Shown piece by piece: positions 15,433-22,748 of a DNA stretch of 22,778 nt (position 1 is its first letter; each line of letters starts with the position of its first letter). Origin of the DNA: an uncultured Prevotella sp. Lineage in GTDB: Bacteria; Bacteroidota; Bacteroidia; Bacteroidales; Bacteroidaceae. The stretch lies in the NCBI GenBank assembly GCA_900543155.1, contig UQQN01000034.1, positions 1-22,778 of the forward strand. Direction: 5' to 3'. The position numbers were made by a program, and so were the translations under genes. The notes beneath the pieces are model-generated. The model ran no database searches. It saw only the letters and a list, made by a program, of their open reading frames with translations, and had not been told where the DNA came from.

Positions 15433-15924
15433 TCAAACTTTTTGATATGCCAAGCGTTCACCACCATTTCTCACTAAATGGATAATGCCGCAATAGGCAA
15501 AACCATTTTTCAGCAAACAATGTTGCATAATGTGGTTATCTCGGTGTGTGTCAATACGAATATTCGAGCATTTGCTAAGCGCAAACTCCATAACTGTGGT
15601 AAACACCCCACGTACCTTGCCCGTACTTGCCAAGCGATGAATCACCACATAAGGTTGCACATCGTCTAACCAATGTCCACCCTCTATTTGGGCATACGAC
15701 TCGTCAGGTCCATCGAGCAAAGCAAAATATGCCACAATCTCACCTTGGACTTTACAAACGTGTGCCACCCCGCTCTCAATATCAGCAAGTAATGTGTCAC
15801 AATCAGGATAACCACTAGGCCATTGGTGCGGATTGCCATCAGCTTGCATAATACCACGCGCACATGCCATAACATGCGCAATGGCATCGATATCAGCTAT
15901 TTGAGCTTTTACTATTTCTATCAT
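15433..15924 (-). CDS. GNAT family N-acetyltransferase
   Basis: The 163-residue cytoplasmic acetyl-CoA-dependent acyltransferase has an unknown acceptor. The start is taken at 15924 because its ATG overlaps the TGA of the upstream U32 gene (ATGA at 15921-15924), a classic translational-coupling arrangement; an upstream in-frame start at 15948 would overlap by 28 bases. GNAT features visible are VKAQIADIDAIAHVM at the N terminus, strand IVAYFALLDGP, strand VIHRLAS followed by GKVRGVFTTVMEFAL (acetyl-CoA pyrophosphate loop region and helix), and the late RIDTHRDNHIMQ with LLKNGFAYCGI. The G-rich loop is less canonical than Q/RxxGxG/A. Coupling to a U32 RNA-modification protein may be conserved or incidental. 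Confidence 0.85.
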   Translation of the reverse strand: MIEIVKAQIADIDAIAHVMACARGIMQADGNPHQWPSGYPDCDTLLADIESGVAHVCKVQGEIVAYFALLDGPDESYAQIEGGHWLDDVQPYVVIHRLASTGKVRGVFTTVMEFALSKCSNIRIDTHRDNHIMQHCLLKNGFAYCGIIHLVRNGGERLAYQKV

Positions 15925-17771
15925 TTCTTTAAAACTTTCATTTCGCAATTACGACAATCAAATTGCAAAGGGAAGCTTCGTCCATCGGGCAAGCGCAAGG
16001 CAAGACTGCGAGGCGAGTTTTTCACCTTTTTCAAGCAAATGCCTAAAGCATGTCTTATGCAATGTTTACAAGTCATCACAGGCACTTCGCCTTGCGGTTC
16101 CCTCAGTTCAAATGCAGGAGCAATCTCCCCCACACCATGTTCCGCATAAAACGCCTGAGCCAAATGGTTCGCCACATTGGCATTAAAAGCCAATTCCTTA
16201 GGGAGCAACTTTTGCAAAGCCTCATGCTTTATTTGTCCTGCACGGTCGCGCTCGTAACAAGTTTGATGGTCAGCTAGCAAACGCTCACACACCTTACGTC
16301 GCCATTCTGTCAATACCGAAGCTGGAATAAACCGCTCGCCCTTTACGTCAATATTAACAGATTCTGCAACAAAAGGTGTATCGCCCAATTTCGACAACTG
16401 ACGCGTAATAGCTTCACGCTGTGAAGAACGTGCTTCTTCGTGCGGATAGTCAAACTGCATAGTTACATGACAACCACTTTCGTCTGCCATATCAAGTGCA
16501 TACCCTTCAACCAATTCACGCAAGGTGATGTGCGCAGCCAAGGTGCGTTTTGCCGTAGCTTTTGCAAGTGCCTTATCAAAGGCAAAGTCTAAACTACGGT
16601 GCAACACAGTGCCCACACGCAGTCGGGGCATTGTGGCAGGAAAAACATTACGCCCTTCTACCTTATTTACTCTAAAGCCTTGCAAAGTACCATCTTCGTC
16701 TACATAACAAAGTCCATCACCCGCAGTAAGTGGCGCTGCCAATGTGCGAGAGGCTTCAAAACAAAAAGAGCGACGATCGGTGCGCCCCACTTTTCCCACT
16801 ACAGGACCTACTGCCTTAGGCGTAGCAAACGAATGGATGGGTTTGGCTGTACGACCATGCAAAAAATATTCAGTAAAACCACGGTTAAACGAACGATCTA
16901 CGTTAGGTTGGAATGAAATATGCGATGTGCCATACGAAGCACGTATATAGTCGTCAGCACGACGGTTCAACACCTCGTCTATGTGTTGACGATACCAAGC
17001 TGTCACATTCTTCACATAGTCGGCATCCTTTAATCTGCCTTCTATTTTAAACGACCTTACACCTGCATCCATCATCTCCTCAAGTCCCTGTGTACGGTTC
17101 ATATCTTTGAGCGAGAGCAAATGCTTATTTTTTACCAACACATCGCCATTCTCGTCTATCAAATCGAAAGCTAAACGACAGAACTGAGCGCAACATCCCC
17201 TATTGGCAGAACGACTAAAGCAATATTGTGAAGCATAGCAACGCCCACTATAACTCACACAAAGGGCGCCATGCACAAAAGCCTCAATGGGTACACGCAC
17301 ACTTTGCGCAATCTCACGAGTTTGCTCTATCGACATCTCGCGTGCCAACACGATTTGTCTAAAACCCGCAGCCTCAAGCCACTGTGCCTTTTGCGGTGTG
17401 CAATTATCCATCTGCGTAGAAGCATGCAAGGCAATAGGCGGAAGATTCATTTTGAGCAATGCCAAGTCTTGCACAATAAGTGCATCCACTCCCACCTCAT
17501 AAAGTTGCCACACCAAGGCCTCAGCTTCTTTCAACTCTGAATCCCAAAGAATGGTGTTGAGTGTCACATAAACGCGAGCACCATATAAATGAGCAAAGCC
17601 ACAAAGCGCTGCAATATCTTCAACCGAATTGCCTGCTGCTAAACGTGCTCCGAAACTTGGACCACCAATATACACAGCATCTGCACCATGCAATATGGCT
17701 TCCTTGCCTATCTCAGCATTACGGGCTGGCGCAAGCAGTTCTATTTTATGTATTTTCTTATTTATTGCCAT
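15921..17771 (-). CDS. Peptidase U32 family protein, RlhA-like (putative rRNA hydroxylation enzyme)
   Basis: The product has 616 residues from the ATG at 17771. The frame is open to 17852, but the promoter at 17799-17830 puts the transcript start near 17792, so upstream starts are excluded or leaderless. The N terminus (KIELLAPARNAEIGKEAILH) and HGADAVYIG are typical. The U32 signature EAFVHGALCVSYSGRC lies at about 163-178, followed by clustered cysteines (YCFSRSANRGCCAQFC) that in this family hold an iron-sulfur cluster. Two further cysteine pairs (CKHC, CRNC) lie near the C terminus. Despite the family name, members act in RNA hydroxylation: RlhA on 23S rRNA and TrhP on tRNA. Length (over 600) and layout fit RlhA better. 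It is coupled to the GNAT gene by an ATGA overlap. Confidence 0.87.
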   Translation of the reverse strand: MAINKKIHKIELLAPARNAEIGKEAILHGADAVYIGGPSFGARLAAGNSVEDIAALCGFAHLYGARVYVTLNTILWDSELKEAEALVWQLYEVGVDALIVQDLALLKMNLPPIALHASTQMDNCTPQKAQWLEAAGFRQIVLAREMSIEQTREIAQSVRVPIEAFVHGALCVSYSGRCYASQYCFSRSANRGCCAQFCRLAFDLIDENGDVLVKNKHLLSLKDMNRTQGLEEMMDAGVRSFKIEGRLKDADYVKNVTAWYRQHIDEVLNRRADDYIRASYGTSHISFQPNVDRSFNRGFTEYFLHGRTAKPIHSFATPKAVGPVVGKVGRTDRRSFCFEASRTLAAPLTAGDGLCYVDEDGTLQGFRVNKVEGRNVFPATMPRLRVGTVLHRSLDFAFDKALAKATAKRTLAAHITLRELVEGYALDMADESGCHVTMQFDYPHEEARSSQREAITRQLSKLGDTPFVAESVNIDVKGERFIPASVLTEWRRKVCERLLADHQTCYERDRAGQIKHEALQKLLPKELAFNANVANHLAQAFYAEHGVGEIAPAFELREPQGEVPVMTCKHCIRHALGICLKKVKNSPRSLALRLPDGRSFPLQFDCRNCEMKVLKK

Positions 17772-17798
17772 TTTTGTTGTGTTGGTACGCATAAAATG

Positions 17799-17830
17799 CA
17801 AAAATAACGATTTTATAGCACGAGGGCAAA
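17799..17830 (-). promoter_or_regulatory. Complete Bacteroidetes promoter for the U32-GNAT operon
   Basis: On the minus strand, TTTG (17827-17830) and TATTTTTG (17799-17806) are separated by exactly 20 bases, matching the Bacteroidetes consensus TTTG-N19-21-TAnnTTTG. A transcript starting near 17792 would have a leader of about 20 bases before the ATG at 17771, which supports that start codon. Confidence 0.8.
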
Positions 17831-17914
17831 CGTTAGTAAGGTTTTTAACCACAAAAGTTTTGGTGGCATTCTAATCCGCATTTGCTACAAATTACAGAAA
17901 TTGCCTAAAAAATG

Positions 17915-17946
17915 CTTGTATGGTAACCAACTTATGCCTAACTTTG
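17915..17946 (+). promoter_or_regulatory. Complete Bacteroidetes promoter for mtaB-GT2
   Basis: CTTG (17915-17918) is followed after 20 bases by TAACTTTG (17939-17946), matching the -33/-7 consensus. Transcription would start near 17953, giving a leader of about 125 bases before mtaB that contains the palindrome at 18021-18039. Confidence 0.75.
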
Positions 17947-18020
17947 CACAGATGTGGTACTACAGTCTCAACCAAAAGAAGAATTTATACCACGCATTAA
18001 AAAACAAAGGTGGCTCTAAT

Positions 18021-18039
18021 AATTCTGACTATCAGAATT
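18021..18039 (+). other. Palindrome in the mtaB leader
   Basis: AATTCTGA-CTA-TCAGAATT is a perfect 8-base inverted repeat with a 3-base spacer, about 70 bases after the predicted transcript start and 40 before the ATG. It could be an operator or a leader hairpin. A T-rich stretch, TTTTAAAATCATTTTTT, follows, so an attenuator is also possible. Confidence 0.4.
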
Positions 18040-18079
18040 TTAAAATCATTTTTTGAACCACACAATAATTAAACAACGA

Positions 18080-19411
18080 ATGTCTCTACTCAATCATAAA
18101 AAAGCTGCATACCAAACTTTGGGATGCAAACTCAATTTTGCTGAAACTTCGTCACTGCGCGACCAAATGGAACGTGAAGGCGTACAGACTGTACAAAAGG
18201 GCGAAAAAGCCGACATCTGTATTGTCAACACTTGTTCTGTGACCGACGTGGCAGACCATAAATGCCGACAAGCTATTCACCGCTTCACACGCGAACACCC
18301 TGGTGCTTTTGTAGTGGTAATGGGTTGCTATGCACAGCTCAAAGCCAACGAAATTGCCACATTCCCTGGAGTAGACTTAGTGTTGGGCATGGAACAAAAG
18401 GGCGATGTCATGCAATATATTGAAGAACGCTTGGCACAAAAAATGGCGCTCGAAGGTGGCGACGCTTGCCACGAGGCTATTAGTGTACCCACGAAAGACA
18501 TTCGCACCTTTGTACCCTCGTGCTCACGTGGCGATCGCACCCGCTATTTCTTGAAGGTGCAAGATGGTTGCAACTATTATTGCACCTATTGCACCATACC
18601 CATTGCCCGTGGACGCTCACGCAATGGCAGTATTGCCTCGTTGGTGAAACAAGCCGAACAAGTGGCTGCCGAAGGAGGTAAAGAAATCGTACTTACGGGT
18701 GTTAACACAGGTGACTTCGGACGCTCTACAGGCGAAACTTTTATTGAACTTATCAAAGCACTCGACCAAGTTGAAGGCATCGAACGCTATCGCATCTCGA
18801 GCATTGAACCCAATTTGCTAACCGATGAAATTATAGAATTCTGTGCCAAATCGCGTGCTTTTATGCCTCACTTCCACATTCCTTTGCAATGTGGTAGCGA
18901 CACGGTTCTCAAACTCATGCACCGCCATTACGACACTGCCCTCTTTGCCAGCAAAATCAAACGCATCAAAGAAATCATGCCCGATGCCTTTATCGGGGTG
19001 GATGTAATTGTGGGTATGCGTGGCGAAACTGACGAGTGTTTTGAAGAGGCTTACCAATTTATTGAAGGCTTAGACATTTCGCAATTACACGTGTTTAGCT
19101 ATAGCGAACGCCCTGGCACAAAGGCGCTCGAAATTCCTTATGTGGTTTCGCCACAAACCAAGCATGCACGTAGCCAACGTTTATTGGCTCTCTCCGAAGA
19201 AAAACGCCGTGCACATTACACCAAATTTATGGGTACAGAACGCCCCGTGTTATGGGAACATACTCGCGAAGGCGAACCCATGCAAGGTTTTACCGATAAC
19301 TACATCCGCGTAAAACAAACTTCTGACACCTGCACTGAAGACAACACAGTGACACGCGTCGTTTTGGGCAATTTCGACGAAAAAGGTGAATGCCTAATGG
19401 CTAAAAACTAA
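18080..19411 (+). CDS. mtaB: tRNA t6A37 methylthiotransferase MtaB
   Basis: MtaB is a radical SAM methylthiotransferase that converts t6A37 to ms2t6A37 in ANN-decoding tRNAs. The protein has 443 residues from the ATG at 18080; the frame could begin at a TTG at 18053, which is less likely. The UPF0004 domain supplies three cluster cysteines: C16 in TLGCKLNF, C52 in NTCSVTD and C83 in MGCYAQ. The radical SAM triad C164-x3-C168-x2-C171 is in DGCNYYCTYCTIPIARGRSR. TGVNTGDFG and HIPLQCGSD are also conserved. The C-terminal segment from about 380 is TRAM-like. The N-terminal LGCKLN distinguishes MtaB from MiaB and RimO. It shares a transcript with the glycosyltransferase starting seven bases after its stop. 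Confidence 0.93.
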   Translation: MSLLNHKKAAYQTLGCKLNFAETSSLRDQMEREGVQTVQKGEKADICIVNTCSVTDVADHKCRQAIHRFTREHPGAFVVVMGCYAQLKANEIATFPGVDLVLGMEQKGDVMQYIEERLAQKMALEGGDACHEAISVPTKDIRTFVPSCSRGDRTRYFLKVQDGCNYYCTYCTIPIARGRSRNGSIASLVKQAEQVAAEGGKEIVLTGVNTGDFGRSTGETFIELIKALDQVEGIERYRISSIEPNLLTDEIIEFCAKSRAFMPHFHIPLQCGSDTVLKLMHRHYDTALFASKIKRIKEIMPDAFIGVDVIVGMRGETDECFEEAYQFIEGLDISQLHVFSYSERPGTKALEIPYVVSPQTKHARSQRLLALSEEKRRAHYTKFMGTERPVLWEHTREGEPMQGFTDNYIRVKQTSDTCTEDNTVTRVVLGNFDEKGECLMAKN

Positions 19412-19418
19412 AGCAACA

Positions 19419-20450
19419 ATGATAAAGACTGACAAAATTGCAGTAGTGATTCTTAATTGGAATGGCCGCGACATGATGCGCCGTTTCCTTCCCTCAGTTG
19501 TGAAAAACTCACAACCCGAAGGGTGTGTAATTGTAGCCGACAATGGCTCAACCGACGGATCATTGCAAATGCTCACTGAGGAGTTCCCCGAAGTGCTGCA
19601 ACTGCCCCTTCCCCAAAACTATGGTTTTGCTGAGGGTTATAATCAGGCGTTAAAACAAATTGATGCACCTTATTATTTATTGCTTAACTCTGATGTCGAA
19701 GTTCCCGAGCATTGGCTTACGCCCTTATTGGCATACATGGAAGCACATCCCGAAACAGCAGCTTGCCAACCTAAACTGCTGAGTCAAAAGGATAAAACCA
19801 TGTTTGAGTATGCGGGTGGTGCAGGTGGTTTTATTGATGCCTATGGCTACCCTTTTTGTCGTGGACGTATCTTCGCTGATGTCGAACAAGACCAAGGACA
19901 ATACGACACCATCCGCCCGCTGTTTTGGGCCACAGGCGCAGCCTTAATGGTTCGACGCGAAGATTGGCAAACAAGCGGTGGACTAGATGGTCGATTCTTT
20001 GCACACATGGAGGAGATTGACCTTTGTTGGCGTTTGCGAGCTCGCGGACGTGGCATTGTGTGCGTACCCGAGAGCAAGGCATTCCACGTAGGAGGTGGCA
20101 CACTCGATGCAGGCAATCCGCGTAAAACGTTTTTGAACTTCAGAAACAACTTACTAATGCTCTACAAAAACTTGCCCGAGGATGAATTAAATCGTGTGAT
20201 GCGCACACGCAAAACCTTAGACTGGATTGCAGCACTCAAATTCTTGCTTACAGGCGATGTAAAGAATTTTAAGGCTGTAATTAAGGCGCGTAAGGAGTTT
20301 GCACGTATGCGCCCCGACTTCGAGAAAGACCGCAAACATAATTTGCAACTGTCTGTTAACGGCGGAAAGCATATCGAAGGACGCATTGACCGTAGCATCT
20401 TGTGGCTATATTATAGTGGAAACAAAAAGTTCAGCCAATTAGATATTTAA
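19419..20450 (+). CDS. Glycosyltransferase family 2 protein (rhamnosyltransferase-like)
   Basis: The 343-residue GT-A fold enzyme probably transfers a sugar to a cell-surface polysaccharide or lipid carrier at the cytoplasmic face. The nucleotide-sugar domain shows VVILNWNGRDMMRRFL near the N terminus, the ADNGSTDGS motif (D41), QNYGFAEGYNQAL, the metal-binding LNSDVEV (D92), and FFAHMEEIDLCWRLRARG (about 193-210), where the acidic catalytic base region lies. The CWRLRARG and FHVGGGT pattern resembles WbbL-type rhamnosyltransferases. There is no strong membrane helix; the basic C-terminal region (about 250-310) may bind the membrane. Its start is seven bases after mtaB, so it is co-transcribed with an unrelated tRNA-modifying gene. 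Acceptor and donor are unknown. Confidence 0.88.
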   Translation: MIKTDKIAVVILNWNGRDMMRRFLPSVVKNSQPEGCVIVADNGSTDGSLQMLTEEFPEVLQLPLPQNYGFAEGYNQALKQIDAPYYLLLNSDVEVPEHWLTPLLAYMEAHPETAACQPKLLSQKDKTMFEYAGGAGGFIDAYGYPFCRGRIFADVEQDQGQYDTIRPLFWATGAALMVRREDWQTSGGLDGRFFAHMEEIDLCWRLRARGRGIVCVPESKAFHVGGGTLDAGNPRKTFLNFRNNLLMLYKNLPEDELNRVMRTRKTLDWIAALKFLLTGDVKNFKAVIKARKEFARMRPDFEKDRKHNLQLSVNGGKHIEGRIDRSILWLYYSGNKKFSQLDI

Positions 20451-20544
20451 TAACAATTGAATAAATAAAAGTGCTATTGCTATTATTTTTCTAGCAAGAA
20501 ACCCTTTATTATTCATCATTTTGCCATAAAAATCACATTATTAC

Positions 20545-20575
20545 TTGATATTTAACGCATTTTGCGCTAACTTTG
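20545..20575 (+). promoter_or_regulatory. Complete Bacteroidetes promoter for the GldB-like gene
   Basis: TTG (20545-20547) and TAACTTTG (20568-20575) are 20 bases apart, as in the Bacteroidetes consensus and as in the mtaB promoter. Transcription would begin near 20582, leaving a leader of about 50 bases. Confidence 0.75.
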
Positions 20576-20586
20576 CAGCAATTTAT

Positions 20587-20605
20587 TGTGTGCGTGAGGC
20601 ACACA
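20587..20605 (+). other. Small hairpin in the leader of the GldB-like gene
   Basis: TGTGTGC (20587-20593) and GCACACA (20599-20605) form a perfect 7-base stem with loop GTGAG, just after the predicted transcript start. It may protect the 5' end of the mRNA or be incidental. Confidence 0.4.
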
Positions 20606-20633
20606 CCCATATAAAATAAAAAAGGATATCAGA

Positions 20634-21647
20634 TTGTTATTTATTAAAAACTACATACACACACTTGTGGGGGCATTCATAACCATATTATGCCTCACAG
20701 CATGTCAACTTGACCGCAGTTTACTTAAAAGCGGTCAAGACGAACAAGTACACATCGTACGCTACGATCGTTTGGTAGAAGACTACGTAAGCAGCGGAAA
20801 CATTGGTTTATGGCAAAAAATGAACACAGAGTTTCCGCGCGAAACACGTGTCCTCATCGAGGATGTCTTAAAATTAGGACATGCCGACCAAGAGGGTATA
20901 GAAGATAGTCTGCGTGCTTACTACAACGACCCTATATTAGTGCAACTGCGCAAAGATGTGGGTAAAAAGTACGAACACATGCAGCACTTTGAAAAAGAAT
21001 TGACAAGTGCCTTTCAACGTCTTGAAGCTGAAAATTCAACATTTGTCAAGCCTAAAGTGTATACACAAAACTCGGCATTTAACCAAAGCATCGTAGTGGG
21101 CGATAGTCTCATTGGCATTAGCTTAGACAAGTATATGGGTACGGATTATCCTGCCTACACCAAATACTTCTATGAAAATCAGCGCGTAACAATGGAACCT
21201 GCACGCATGGTACAAGAATGCTTGTTCTTCTACCTTGTGCAGCAATATCCCTATAGCAAAAATTTTAACGAACCTTCGTTGAAAAACATACTGATTCACC
21301 GTGGAATAATAGGTTGGATAGTAGCACAATTAGTGAACAAACCACCCATTGACATTGCGGCTTACCAAGCTGCCACAAAGGTTTGGTATAACACGCACGA
21401 ACGCGATGTGTGGAAAGAATTGAAACGTCCTGAAATATGGAATAGCAATGACAAAGAACTTATCGATGCCATCATGATGACAAGCAATAAGAACCCCTAT
21501 TTTAAGGACTCTCACTCACGTGGTGTCGGACTATGGATTGGACTACGCATCGTCGACAATTACATGAAGTTACACCCCGAAGTTTCACTCGATTCACTGC
21601 TCAACACAACACAATACGACCGCATTCTCAAAGAAAGCAAATACTAA
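20634..21647 (+). CDS. GldB-like lipoprotein
   Basis: The 337-residue lipoprotein has lipobox LTAC and lipidated C24 after a signal peptide. The start is TTG at 20634, supported by an unusual clear ribosome site, AAAGGA (20621-20626) seven bases upstream. The next in-frame Met is past residue 60 and would lose the signal peptide. The sequence fits the GldB family: VRYDRLVEDYV near the N terminus, ISLDKYMGTDYPAYTKYF at about 162-179, and a helical second half with VQECLFFYLVQQYPY and LIHRGIIGWIVAQL. GldB is needed for gliding in Flavobacterium, but homologues occur in non-gliding Bacteroidetes, where the role is unclear. It has its own promoter and no gld or T9SS gene nearby. The family call is fairly sure, function not. 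Confidence 0.75.
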   Translation: MLFIKNYIHTLVGAFITILCLTACQLDRSLLKSGQDEQVHIVRYDRLVEDYVSSGNIGLWQKMNTEFPRETRVLIEDVLKLGHADQEGIEDSLRAYYNDPILVQLRKDVGKKYEHMQHFEKELTSAFQRLEAENSTFVKPKVYTQNSAFNQSIVVGDSLIGISLDKYMGTDYPAYTKYFYENQRVTMEPARMVQECLFFYLVQQYPYSKNFNEPSLKNILIHRGIIGWIVAQLVNKPPIDIAAYQAATKVWYNTHERDVWKELKRPEIWNSNDKELIDAIMMTSNKNPYFKDSHSRGVGLWIGLRIVDNYMKLHPEVSLDSLLNTTQYDRILKESKY

Positions 21648-21651
21648 AGAT

Positions 21652-21822
21652 TTAAGTATTAAGTATTAAGTATTACAAACTAATGAATTCAGCAATTCTT
21701 AAACAACACCTTATTTATAGGTATGTATTATTTTGAATCTGCCATTAGTTTGTAATACTAATTACTTTATTACTTAAAATTCGCTTCTACCAAGAATGTA
21801 ATACTTAATACTTAATACTTAA
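21652..21822. repeat. Nested inverted-repeat element with heptad (TAAGTAT) arrays
   Basis: The left arm (21652-21685) begins with three tandem TAAGTAT heptads and then ACAAACTAATG context. Its reverse complement occurs at 21743-21777: perfect over the first 17 bases (21743-21759 against 21669-21685), then with about three mismatches and one single-base gap. A second inverted copy of only the heptad part lies at 21798-21822 and matches 21652-21676 perfectly over 25 bases. The unit fills almost the whole 182-base gap between the GldB-like gene and the methyltransferase gene, ending eight bases before the latter's ATG. No protein is encoded. It could be a MITE-like or slippage-generated repeat. 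Confidence 0.8.
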
Positions 21823-21829
21823 CTTACTT

Positions 21830-22534
21830 ATGCCATTATATCTCATCCCCGTAACCTTAGGCAACACACCTATCGAACAAGTACTCCCAGCCTACAACAA
21901 ACAAGTTATATGCAACATTCGCCACTTCATTGTTGAAGAAGTGCGCACGGCTCGACGCTTCTTAAAGCAAGTAGACCGCGACATCAACATCGACGAACTC
22001 ACATTCTACCCCATGGGCAAACACGCCGATGCAGCAAGTTTTTCAAAATACTTAGATGCACTGCGCAATGGCGAAGACATGGGTGTAATTAGCGAAGCAG
22101 GCTGTCCTGCTGTAGCCGATCCTGGAGCAGATGTAGTGGCTATTGCCCAACGCGAAGGACTCAAAGTAGTGCCTTTGGTGGGTCCCTCTTCTATACTTTT
22201 GGCTGTAATGGGCTCAGGTTTCAACGGACAGAGTTTTGCCTTCCATGGATACCTTCCTATTGCCCCCACCGACCGTGCCAAGCGTTTAAAGCAACTTGAA
22301 AGTCGTTCGGCTGCAGAGCATCAAACCCAACTTTTTATTGAAACACCTTATCGCAATCACAAAATTATTGCCGACATTCTCTCTGCATGTAATCCACGCA
22401 CACGTCTATGCATAGCCTCGGGTTTAACCACAGAAAAAGAGTACATCTGCTCTAAAACGGTTAAAGAATGGAAGCAAGCCCCCCCACCCGACTTAAACAA
22501 AATCCCCACAATCTTTGCCATTTACGCAGGATAA
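21830..22534 (+). CDS. RsmI-like SAM-dependent methyltransferase (tetrapyrrole methylase fold)
   Basis: The 234-residue protein has the tetrapyrrole (corrin/porphyrin) methylase fold of RsmI, which 2'-O-methylates C1402 in 16S rRNA. The SAM-binding signature GVISEAGCPAVADPGADVV (85-103) corresponds to RsmI's AGTPxISDPG, followed by VVPLVGPSSILLAVMGSGF and FAFHGYLP (137-143). The N-terminal YLIPVTLGN differs from the LYxVxTPIGN of true RsmI, and the protein is some 50 residues shorter. It is therefore more likely the short RsmI paralogue of Bacteroidetes than RsmI itself; its substrate is not known. It stands alone, directly downstream of the repeat element at 21652-21822, which must hold or precede its promoter. 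Confidence 0.82.
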   Translation: MPLYLIPVTLGNTPIEQVLPAYNKQVICNIRHFIVEEVRTARRFLKQVDRDINIDELTFYPMGKHADAASFSKYLDALRNGEDMGVISEAGCPAVADPGADVVAIAQREGLKVVPLVGPSSILLAVMGSGFNGQSFAFHGYLPIAPTDRAKRLKQLESRSAAEHQTQLFIETPYRNHKIIADILSACNPRTRLCIASGLTTEKEYICSKTVKEWKQAPPPDLNKIPTIFAIYAG

Positions 22535-22593
22535 AATGGATTTTTGTGCATAACTTTATTGGAATTTTGACACTGATAAGGGGAATGGTTAAA

Positions 22594-22612
22594 AATGGAT
22601 TACCCCGTTAGG
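22594..22612. repeat. Direct repeat copy 1, AATGGATTACCCCGTTAGG
   Basis: This 19-base sequence is repeated exactly at 22730-22748, with 117 bases between copies. Here the copy is followed by TAGGGTG, so ACCC can pair with GGGT. The upstream GGGG (22580-22583) can also pair with its CCCC. Confidence 0.85.
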
Positions 22613-22729
22613 TAGGGTGTTCAAAATCCACAATATCTTTCTGCATGATTTTGAGGACATTCTAATATTGTAAATTATTGATATTCATCAAGAATCGTAA
22701 TATACAAAACTCTAATTACGTGTCGTTAT

Positions 22730-22748
22730 AATGGATTACCCCGTTAGG
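22730..22748. repeat. Direct repeat copy 2, AATGGATTACCCCGTTAGG
   Basis: This is an exact second copy of the 19-base repeat at 22594-22612. Here it continues as GGT, making a perfect 5-base stem ACCCC-GTTA-GGGGT at 22738-22751. The unit may extend beyond the window. Confidence 0.85.

Noticed and set aside
20461..20520. TTGCTA/TAGCAA inverted repeat after the GT2 gene as a terminator
   Set aside because: The stem is only six bases and has no T tract on the correct side.
21652..21822. CRISPR array or phage attachment site
   Set aside because: The repeats are abutting heptads and inverted copies without regular spacers, and there is no integrase, cas gene or tRNA nearby.
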